NCBI GenBank assembly: GCA_036245805.1
Contig: BTRK01000001.1
Location: 34,358,758-34,422,757, forward strand
Length of the DNA: 64,000 nt
Origin: Pristionchus mayeri
Lineage: Eukaryota; Nematoda; Chromadorea; Rhabditida; Neodiplogasteridae
Direction of reading: 5' to 3'
In this document: positions 24,201 to 36,200 of the stretch, piece by piece
Position numbering within the stretch: position 1 is the first letter of the stretch
Layout of the letters: every line of letters begins with the position of its first letter
The notes under the pieces: model-generated
Database searches by the model: none
The model's input: only the letters and a program-made list of their open reading frames with translations
What the model was told of the DNA's origin: nothing
Position numbers and translations under genes: made by a program

Positions 24201-27200
24201 GCTACATTTATTTGACATGCATAATCTACGAAGCAACCTTGTATCTTATCTGACCAGAAAATATCAACTGTTTTGCACAAGAAATTCAGGAGATTGTGGA
24301 AACATCAGTAAATTTGTATTGCCAATGAAACACCATCGAATTTTAACAAAATATGCATACATCCTGGTTATTATAATATTGACAACAAGATAGCATTGAA
24401 TCATATCTCGCAATCACTACGACGCCCTCTTGAAACCGTAATCTCACCGGCGATGATGAACTGGCGGATGGTGACGAACAGCGAGTCCTTGCCCGAGATA
24501 CGGTAGGGACGGGACTTCTCCTTCTCCTTGCCCGGCACCGGCTTCTCCTCCTTCTACACGGATATCAATCGATATTCTCCCGCAAGCTCCGGCCACTCAC
24601 CCTATGCCAGGAGGCGAGATTGGCGATGCATCCTAGCGCCTCCGCAGCAATCTCCGGCCAGCCTTCCTGCAATTACAGATGTTTAGTTCGGAATAAAAGA
24701 AAAAAAATATTTAAAAAATAAAGCCAGTTTGCAATCCACAAATTTCCTCACCTTGACAATGCTCTGGTATCTCCTCAGCCACTTTCTGTTGCGATCTACG
24801 TCGGATCTACAATTTATGAGATTGATAATAGCCTGATACAGTGCGCAACCTCGTGCAATATCTGCGATCGATAACTGACTACCGTAATCTACCGTATACC
24901 TCGAGAGCAGGCAGAGGGCCTTCATCGCTGCGACCTGCTTGCGCTTCTTCTCGGCAGACACCTGCTTGCCCACCGACTCCTCGTCGACTTGCTGTAAGCA
25001 ATCAATATTTTAGAGATACTGTAACCATAGTTGCCCAACACTGGCGGCGAGGTGTTTTCAGACCATGACCCCCTATTCATGGTTCAGCACTGCTCCCCTC
25101 GATTTGAGGGGAGCAGTGCTCGATTTTAAATTTTTAGAAAAATGTTTGACCCAAGGAACTGGATCTGACCCATGGAACTGGGTTACGGTAGTGACTTGGA
25201 TACTGTACAATCGATTAGACACGGTACCAGGACTTTTTAAAAATAAAGTTAGTTTGCGATAGTAGCGGGTTACGGTAGTGGCATACGGTATCTGGTGGTA
25301 CTGTATAATCGATTTTGTACGGTAACTAGTCTTGACCTACCGATCGATTTTTGACCATGACCCCCTATACGTCGTTCAGCACTGCTCCCCTCAAATCGAG
25401 GGGAGCAGTGCTAAACCATGAATAGGGGGTCATGGGGGTCGCCGCCGGCGTGGGCAACTATGACTGTAACCCACAACAATCGATATCCTCGTGATACCGT
25501 AACACACCTCCCATAGCAGATTGTAGACGCCCACGGGGATCGGGTTGTAGCGGGTGGTGAGCGCGAGCACCTGCTCCACCGAGCCACGCTCGTGCTGCAA
25601 AATATTGATCATTGAAGACTCGGTGAAACATTGATCATCCATGTGCACCGATTACACATTTTGTAAGCATGAAATGGTATCTGCAGTGAATCATCGAACT
25701 TTTCACGCATATTTACGGTTTCAAACATTCTGTAAGTGGATGGCTCACATCGCTCTTCCACATCACCAATCAATGGTATCGGGAATCATCGATGACACAT
25801 TTGTACCCACATATTTCCTGTTTCAACCACTCTATAAATGGACAAAGGATTCTCATCGCTCATCGACTATTGCAAAACTACTAGTGGCCATTTCCCGGTT
25901 CTTCTCGGTTTCAGGTATGAGTAAAACTACAAACAACTCACATCGCTCATCGACTTGACCAGATTGAGGATGTTCTCGCACGTGGCGGCGTCGCGCAGGC
26001 GCGGATTCGCATTGTTCGACAGGAACATCGACGAGGCCGCGTCCAGAATCTGCTTGCGACCCTAAAAAACTCTTTTAGACGCTCTGAAGCTCAAAACCTC
26101 ATAGTGCAACAACTCCTTCCTTTAATCAAGGGTAATGTTTTTAAAAATCAATAAAGGATACTACAGTATACCTCGTCATCACTCTTCCACACGAGACCAC
26201 ACAGCTGGCGGACGGCCGCCTCCGATCCGGAGATGTTGAACTCCTTGCACTTGACGACGAAGTCGATGCCCAGCTGAATCGGGTTTCACCAGAGTTTTTA
26301 AAAAGCAATCTTTCATGTTAATTACAATGTTTTCGCACGTCAACAATCAGCATTCTAAAAAAACATGGGTTGCACCATCACAATAGGTAGGAAGAGACCT
26401 TGACATGTGCATCGTTTACGGAATACGAAATAATGAATCATCGAGTGATTTTTAGATTTCAGAAGTGAAAGGCTGAAACAACCATCCACCTTGAGGTCTC
26501 CGCCCTCTCCCGCCATCACCGACGACATCACTGCAGGCAGACACTGCGCGAACTCGTGCTCGAGCACCAGTTTCATCTGAACCGAGCAAGGAGTGAATGT
26601 GTAGAGACCTCATGCCGAAATTTCAGAATTTTCCAAGACTAGCAAAAATCAAATCAACGATGAAAGACAAGATCAACGGGGAGTAAAACAGCGAGAGAAG
26701 GCCGTACCACGAGAGCGTTGATGTCCTTCGAGAGCGCCCGATCCGAGTTCTTGAATCGCTCCGCGTCCTGCTCCTTCTTCAGCACCGAGGACGGACTGGA
26801 AAATCGATATTTGGATATTTAAAAAATTAATATTTTGTTAAAATTGAAAAATCAATATTAAAAAAACTGACTCATTCGCGATGATCATGCAGGCCGTGTT
26901 TACGAACAGCCGCATGCCCGCTGCAAATACACATCAAGTCATGGTTAAATTAAATCATAGTTAAATTTTAAAAAAAAAACCCGAAACAACGAAAACAAAA
27001 GCAATTCTCACCGTCCACGATCATCTTCACTTGCGCCTCCGTGTCCTCTGTCACAAGCACTTCCCTGGAAAAACGAAAAAAAATTCCGCTTATAGTTCCT
27101 AGTGAATTCTTCCCACATACAATTTATATTTCGGGGCAACTAAATATCAAATATCACACTAACTGGGTGAGGTGTTCGCTCTTGAGCTGGTTGGTGAAGG

Positions 27201-30200
27201 CCATGGCTACGAGCAGGCGGGCGGGCACCTTCAGGTCCTGAAGGGGGGGGATTTGCACCGTTTCGCTGAAATTGCGCACATTAGGCCCAGGGTGATGAGC
27301 GAGCTACGCACACTGCACAAGAGATACGATCACGAATAGAAGAGATAAAAGATCACAAAAGTACGCCGAAAATGAGGTGCAGTGTGACGACAGTCATCAC
27401 CCGATGCCGAGTGCGGGAAAAAAAGAAGGAACGGAAATTTTCACGATCATCGAGAGCCTTGTGAACTTATGTTCAGCTAAAAAAGATTGATGGTAACAAG
27501 AGTTCTCTTCTTGGAATTTTTTTTCCGTTTTTCGGGTATGTTTCGGGTGCTCTACAGAAAGAAAAGCGCATTCACTACATAACGCAACTGAAACATATTT
27601 CGTAAATGAGCAAAAATTTTCCAATAAGAGAACTCCAATGGTAACTGTCCGCAGACACGGAAAACCGAAGCCCGATGACATTGAAGGATGATAACAATAA
27701 CAACAGCAATCAATCAATCAATCGGTAAATCAATAATTTCCACTGACGATCTTGTTCTCCTCCGAGAGGATCATCGTGTACAGCCAGCGCATCGTGCTGC
27801 AAAGATAGTGCTTCGCTTTTGTTACGACTGGCCCTCCCACAAGATTTCTTATTAGTAAACCAAATGGAGTCTCTAAATGCAGCGATACATCAATGCTATA
27901 TTTACTAATCCATTATACAAAATCGATATCTAATCGATAATTAGTCGATAACTCACAGGTCTGCTTCGGGTGGCTGACTCGTCTGGCTGCCCGTGTTGCC
28001 CAGCTCGCGCTCCTCCTGACGAGCGATGAACGCGGCGTACATGTCCTGAGGCGATTATCGATTACTCATTTTTATCGATCGATTATTGACTACTCATTTC
28101 CTAGTTTCAAAGTTCGAAATTCGAGAAATTGTCTCTTCATTGCCCCCACCCTCTCGATCGACTGACAGAGTTTGTAGAATGAAGATACCAATCAATCGAT
28201 AAATTACAGTATCCCGTATACCGTACCTTTCTCTCCTGCTCATCGGGGATCACGAACACCTCCAGCGCGCACTCCTCGCAGTACTTGCGCACCTCGGCCG
28301 ACAGCTCATCCTGGAAAGAAAAGGGGATAGTTCACGATCCCCCTATCGTACACCTCTCCCTGAATACAGTAGGCCTTGAAAGGCAGTTTGTGATAGCGTT
28401 ACCATACCTTGAAGCTGTCGAAGACTGCCTGGGCCTCGTCAGGAGAGTGCGTTTCTGAAGAAATTATTAATTAAAAATTAACTATCTAATTAACTGACTC
28501 TCAGCCGCAGCCCGATTCGCGTCTCTTTTCTGCATGCCCTCTTTCAGATGCTTCTCGATGACATTTCGGTCGAACTGAAACATGGGCAAATTCGGGTTGC
28601 ACGTCCCCGTGATAACTATACTTGTGAAACTGCGATTCAGTAAGTGTGCATCTACACACTTTCTCGTCATTCGGCCAAATACAACGGCATAAATGAAGGG
28701 TACAAAGAACAAAGATCAAAGACCACTCACATCGTGCCCGAAGGGGTTGTTCTGCAGGAAGGCGGTGGCGAAGCGGATCGCCTCCTTGCGCACCGCGACC
28801 TGCAGAGATCAGATATCAATTATCAAGTTATTTGAACAGTCATTTGTGTGTCTTGGTTTATTCGAACTCCATCTATCACTATACTAGCTTCCTTTCAACG
28901 TGTATAGGAAAGAAAGATCGAGACTGAAGATCAAAGATCACACCTTGTCGTCGGAGATGCGCTGTCCGACCAGCTGCACGAGTCCGTCCTGTATCAGGTC
29001 CGCCGGTATCTTGCCCAGTCGCGCCATCGTGGTCAGACACTGAACATTGTACTCGATTCAGTGCATTTCATGAATCAGCATCTGCTCGTAAATGCCGTTC
29101 ATGCTATGTTTCTTGTGTAAAACATTAACTATTCGAGAGCTCTTGACATTTTGAGTAGAGTTCTCGAATTGAGCGGCGCCCAGGCCGCCCAATAATTAAG
29201 TGAACGTGATGAATATTGCCCATTTCGCCCAGTTGAACAAAATATACTTATATGACGTCTGAAACATAATAGAAAAAAACGTAAAACATAGTTGCTCGAT
29301 GTCCAATTCTGCGAAATTGAACGAAAATATATTATGTTTCTACCGTTTGTTACACTTTTACGCCCAATGGATGCTAACAAAGGAATTCCGCCCAATGGGC
29401 ACAATGGGATTCTCGCGCCCAACTGGGTAAATTGACCGCAAAAGAAAAGCCTGATTGGGCGGAATGGCCCAGTTCAAGAACTCTAATTTTGAGTCTAATG
29501 AGGTGTTTCTCAATTCAGTGGTGCTAGGGTTGCGCACTATGCCAATTTTCACAATAGCTTTACGACATGTCACCTCCTCCGTATTTTGCGCTTCACAAAT
29601 TTATGAAAGATGCTGAAATCGAACGGGAACAATGATCACGAGTTATCACGTCAAATAAATAATAAAAGAAGAAGCATTCGTTGCGCGTCAGCAGCTCACC
29701 TTGAGCGCGCTCGCGCGCACATTGGCGTTGACGTCGCGCACGTGCTGCAGCAGGTGGTCGAACATGTTGTTGCGCGCGTTGTAGAAGCGCTCCGAGAGCG
29801 GCACTTTCTGCGAAGAGAACAACTTTAATGATAACTACAAATCAAAATTACTACTGAGATACAAAAAAATATAAATTGCAGTGTAACGATAGGTAATGTT
29901 TGGGAAGATGAATTTTAGACTAAGCAGATTCTGACTTCACGTTCGAAATATGAGCCTTCACTCACCGTGGGATCGAGGAAGTCTTGCGTCAGCAGCTGCG
30001 TGAGCACGTTGAGCACTGTCGAGCGAACGGAGGCGTTCTGAGGAAGATAAATTTAGAAATTTAGGATTTGCGAAATTTGTCAAACTAAACCAAGGAGTTC
30101 TGGTACAAATGGCTTCAACTCTGGTACAAATACTAGATAATTTTACTCAATCGCATGAAATATATCATTTTAACTAGCTCCCTTCTCAGAGTGGCATGCG

Positions 30201-33200
30201 AATCAATACATTTTCTTGACGACAACAGGTATCTTATGTCATCGTTGTCGACGGCATTTGAATCCTTTCTCACCTCATCGCTGAGCAGCCCGAGGAAGGG
30301 CGCGATGCCAAAGAATACGATGTACGGCTCCATCTCGGTGATGTGCGTCATGAAGAGGCACAGCGTCTTCGCGTTGTTCTGCAAATGACCGGGTTGTTTC
30401 CTGCTTCAAGCATATCTCATCGGGTCTTGGAATGTAAAATAAAGAGATATTTTTCAGGTAATTTTGCGTCATTTTCAGATAGGTTTCAGATGCGGTAAAT
30501 AGCTAACAAGCTGATGAACAATGTAGCGCACTTGAAACATATCGGAAAATCTCGCAAAATTCCATGGAAATTGAAACCGCAATAGCCATGAAATACATTT
30601 CGAAGAAAAATAGTATTTCATATGGGAGAGTGCGGCAGTATCCGATATTTAGCTTCTATGTTATCTTTGATCTTTGATCTCTTCTTCACTCACGGCGGAC
30701 ACGGAGACGGTCGTCTTGCGGAAGTACTCGAGCATGCCCTCCAGCAGCTTGTTCATGTCCTCTGCAAGCGGCCAATTGATCATTTTTCTGGCATTATTTC
30801 CATCAAAAATTAGGGAAGACACTGTAGTCGTGGGTTTTAGAAGAGCACTACGTCGGATGAGTTTTACGAGCTATCTTAGAACGAGATCTAGTCGATCTAG
30901 TGACCTTTAGAAGACCCCGACTACTCACTGTTGACAGCGACAGCCTTGATTCTCTCGATGAAGGGGTAGCCGGTGGCAGCTCCTTCCTTGTAGTAGTCGA
31001 GCGAGAGCAGCGTCTCGAACAGATATCCGCCAATGTCTGAGAGGGAAACGGTAGGGTTACGGTATTCATAGAGCCAAAGGAAAAGTCAACACATTCCGAG
31101 TTAGAAAATCGAAGTTGGCCAGGTGATTTTGAGTTTCAATAGAGGAATAAAGAGGCTAACAGTTAAACTGCCTGAAGTTTCTGCACAGTGCGCGAATCAG
31201 CCTGAAGACGCCTGTGAGCACGGGCCTGAAACAATAATTCGCCTGCTTTGTACTTTCTGTTTGATCATTTATCCCGTGCGTTTCACGTTTCAGACAATTC
31301 ATATACCGGCACCAAAAAATCACCTTGAAGGGGCTCTCGTGATGTCGGGGTTCGCCAGGAACTTGAGCGCGCACGAGAGCAGCGTGCTGAAAAAATGATC
31401 TTTCTTTTCCAATTTTCTTTCCAAGTTTCTTGTCTTATAATTTTGCTATGTTTCATGTGCACTAAGAGAGACTGTCTGAGTGAGTGAACATTTTTTGTGT
31501 AGACGCTTGGCACTAGTGAAAAAAAAGAATTCCTCCACAAAGTTGGTACGCATGTAGTACTCAGTGAGTATAGCTCAGCCGTAGCCTATTTAGTGTTCTA
31601 GATCAGGCATTAAGAAATGCGCAGCACTTTTGTCCGAAAACGTCAATTTTCGAACTTTGCCATTTCGCAACCGATCCGAACGATTGATACATCTAAAAAT
31701 ACAGAATATTCCGCCGATGATACCTGCCAAGTGCCATAGTAATTGGATAAAAACTTACGAAAATAGTGAAAATTCGATAAATTTTACGTTTTTTGAATTA
31801 TATCTCGTTCGGATGGGAGGGTCTAGAAAGTTTTGAAGCTTTGAATCTGTAGCTCTGGATACTAACTACCTAGTAAATTAATATAATTAAAATCAAAAAA
31901 TAAAGTTTTGAGAAAACGGTGAACAACGGACGGCAATTTGAAATAAAGTCAGTTCATGATAACTCCGACGACCTACCTTACCTCGATCGAATCGGAGGAA
32001 ACGCGTTATAGAGTAGCCCAACACCAAGTACTCGATGAGGAAAATACCCCACTGTCAATTTAATTTCGATACGCATCCGCGCACGCGAGAGCGCTTATGT
32101 TGAAAAGCTACAGTAATATCTCGATAGTTTTTAATATCAGCGCTCTCGCGCGCGTGGGTGCCTATCGAAATTTTATTGATTCTGGTAGACTTCCATCATC
32201 GAGTACTCGGTGTTGGGCTACCCTATAACACATTTCCTCCGATTCGATCAGGGTACGGTAGGTCGCCGGCCTTATCATGAACTGACTTTATTTCAAATTG
32301 CCGTCCGTTGTTTGCCGTTTTCTCAATACTTTATTTTCTTTGATTTTAATTATATTAATTTAATAGATAGTTAGTATCCAGAGCTACTGATTCAAAACTT
32401 CAAAACTTTCTAGACCCTCCCATCCGAACGAGATATAATTCAAAAAACGTAAAATTTATCGAATTTTCACTATTTTCGTAAGTTTTTATCCAATTACTAT
32501 GGCACTTGGCAGGCACAGTCATTAGAATATTCTGAATTTTTAGAGATGTAACTCGTTCTGATCGACTACGAAATGACAAAGTTCGAAAATTCACGTTTTT
32601 AGAAGAAAGTGTCGCGCATTTCTCAATGCTTGATCTAGAACACTAAATAAGCCACGCCTGAGCTATACTCACTGAGTACTACATGTATGCCAATTTTAGA
32701 GGAATTCGATTTTTCGCTTGTGCCAAGCATATTTTCATTCACTCAGATAGTCTCTCCTAAATAGCTTATCAATTGAATATATGTTTAGTGCACTTGAAAC
32801 ATACCCGAAAATGGTTTAGAAAATATCTTTAAAAGGAAACCCTAAAAAGCCAACTGACTTGAGTGTCTCCTTGGCGAAGGAGCCCTTCCACAGGTACTTG
32901 AGCGCGAAGTCGCACTGCTTGCCCTCCTGGAATAACATGAAATTTCGAAAATCAAAATATCAAACCATCCGAAAAATTGTCACTCGCTAATGTAGACGAA
33001 TTTCTAAACGAATTTTTCCAATTTCGAAAATGAATAAAATTGGATCATTGTGCCCGAAGATTAACAATTCTCATTCGCTAGTGTAGTTTACTGAACGAAA
33101 ACCATTCCTCAAAGCGGAGGACAGAACCGATAGACGCAATTAGAGTTCATTTATTGGAATATTTGTGTCGCCTGTCCGTGTAGGTTTCAGGCGCACTAAA

Positions 33201-36200
33201 TACACAAACGCTCATCAGCTATGTAAAACTCTGAAACATACGTGAAAGGCAACCTTTTTTCCGATAAAAATTCTATGATAGACTATGAATAGATGGTGAA
33301 ACCCCAATCCTCCTAGCGCCCTCACCTCATTGATGACGGAGAGGTTGACGATCTCGGTGAGCGTCTCGAGCACCTTCAATATATCGATTTATCTTTAATC
33401 ACATTAGACTTCTCTTTTCATGTAATCTTACATTTTTGGGTACGTTTCAGGCACAATCAGCCTATTTAGCACACCTGAAACATACTCGAAAATAATAGAA
33501 AATGTCCACTGTAAGAGACAAGACAAGTGAGCTATGCATGTGAACAGATTCATCTCCTTCCAGCTCCTCCTCGAAGAGGACGACGACCCGTACCTTCTGT
33601 CTGTCCTGCTCCCAGCTGCTCTCGTCGTCCGCGCCTCCTCCGCCCTCGCCTAACTCGTCGTCGCCAGACAGCATCTATAATCAGCCCGTTGATTACTGTA
33701 GTCTCAGTGAACCGACAGCAGGGTCCATTCATTCCATATACACTAGACGGCCACTTGCAGTTTCATAAAACGGTAAACAGTAAGCAATTGGTCGAAATTG
33801 CCAACTTTATTTTTTGGTTTCACAATTCAATTAACTCACCTCATCATCGTTCTGCACGGCTGCCTTGCCCTTCTTCAGTCTTCCTCGTCCGCCAGCCGCC
33901 TTCTTTCCCGGCTTCTTCTTGCTGCAACCATGATATTATCGTAACCAGTGAAGTACTCTATCAAGACATCTGTTGCTATGAGCCAGTGTTGTGATGAATA
34001 ACACAAACTTCGTACAAATATTGATGAACGGGAAATATTCACAGTACAATATTTTCCCGTTCCGCGGATATTGTTGAACGTAAGAAGTGTATTGTGACAC
34101 TAAGTTCAACTCTCACAGTCTCACAGAAAGACCTTTGCTTATCTCACCTGCCCTTGGCATCTTCCTCGAAGATGCAGATCAGCTTGTGGAAGAGGTAGAT
34201 CAGCATCAGCAAGTGGTCCGACAAGTCACGACAGTGCGCACGAATCTAAGAGAATCGAATTAATACAGCAATTGGTACTAGGTCAGATAAGAACCTTTAG
34301 GGTAATCTCATTGGAACATTTTCGTTGAATGTTCGGATATGTTTCAGGTGCGTTAAGCAAACAATCGTTCCACATACAAATAGATCCCCTGAAACATACC
34401 TGAAACGGCAGAAAAATTTCAATAATAGAACTCTAGAACCCACTGAATGAGAAGCAACAGGTACTCCAGTTTTTTAGATTGCATTCGCTCACTGACAAAA
34501 ATCATTCAGCGAAAATGGTGGAGAAAAGAACTCTTTTGGTTCTCATCCAGTGGTTTCTCACCCGACCAAGTACCCAACAATCCAGATAATTAGCTAATTA
34601 ATGTAATCACCTTCTTGTTGGGGGCGCCGTTGGCCGCCTTGCCGAGCACCTTCTTCAGGTGCGGGCTCATGTGCGCGTAGGCTGCAAACACACAATGATA
34701 ATAAAACTAACAAAAACAATAACAATAACAACAACACGTTTACACACCGAGAATGAGCACGTTGACGAGGCGGGAGCGCACCGCTGCCGGCACATCGGGT
34801 CTCGCTCCGTTTGAGGGCGATCTGGAAATAAGCTCATCAATCAGTCCAATTAGTTAATTAGTTCATCCAATTAGATCTGCCAAACACAATGCTCATCTCA
34901 CATTGCACTCTTATTACATCATTTCGAATATTCATCAGTTGCTAAATGGTCAACTGCAGCAAAAATACAACCTGATTTTGCGAAAGTTTACAAAATCCGT
35001 TTGAACAATCATCAGTTGCTAAATGGTCAAAGACAGTGTAGCTATAACCCGATTTTGGCATTTGCTCAAAGATCAGAGATCAATCTTGCCTGACGAGGGA
35101 GAAGAAGGCGGGGAATCGCTCGTAGAGACAGCGCCAGCGGTACTCCTGCAGCTCGTCCTCGAACACTGCAACGATCGATCTTTTCACTTCTCAAAGATCA
35201 ACGATAACCATCCTCTCAGAGTTCCCAGCGCAATAGCCGAATTCCCTATTCAGGAAATTTTTAAAAAAAACAGCTACACACTGCCAAGATATTGAAGAAA
35301 GTGAATAAATTAGTTCTCGATGACCAACAAACGTCATTGGAATTGAGAGACCAACGATCAAAGTGCAGAGATCATCAGTGCTCACTCTCGACGGCAGTCA
35401 TGGCCTCGTCCACGTCGACCAGTTCGGTGATCTTGTAGCCGACCTTGCCGATGTAGAGCAGATCGTCGTCTCTCAAGGGAATCTCGAAACTGCAAAGCGC
35501 CGGGTGTGTTTGGACAATATTTGAACCATTCATATCAGGGACTCCAACCATTTCATTTTTTTGGAAACTTCAAAATGACGAGTGTTGAGGCAGCATTTCA
35601 GCCACATCGTATAATTTAAAAATACCCAATTAACCTAATTAGTGCTAATTGACACACTCACCAGTCATCATCTGTTCCGTTCTCGAGCCGGAATCGGGCG
35701 TTCTCCGTCTCCTCAACGACGTCGTCCGAGCTGCTGCTCTGCTGCCGCCTTCAAGGGGTACTGTTGAACCTCACAAACTATCGTAAACTGATGTCTCACA
35801 AACTACCGTAACCAAATCAGTAAATCCAAATTGAATAACGTACGATCCCTCGTTGTCGTCCTCGGTGTTCGCTGACTCCGAGGCCTGCAACGTAACTCGG
35901 TGGTTTTAGGTTTCAAAAATATTTTAGGAACGCGCTCGCTCACACACCTCATCCTCTTCCTCTTGGTACGTAGGCTCCACGCGAACCTCGACCTGAGGCT
36001 GCAATATGAAAATTTATTTTATTATTACCATATCAGGTTTCGGGTAATTGTTCGCCCTTTCCGGATAGGTTTCAGGCGCGCTAAATAGCTGTTCAACACG
36101 AGAACTAAGCAGCGCATTTGAAACCCATCCAAAATCAAGCAAAACTATGTGAAACGTGAAGCCTATAAAAAGTGAAACACAAAACTCACAGTCGACTTCT

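Noticed and set aside
31630..32594. two similar short frames (MSENVNFRT... and its mirror)
   Set aside because: They are the two arms of the 1.2-kb foldback, not genes.
33527..33994. 155-aa plus-strand frame
   Set aside because: It is the antisense of condensin exons 33594-33674 and 33840-33921; the minus-strand reading matches NCAPD2 and joins in frame.
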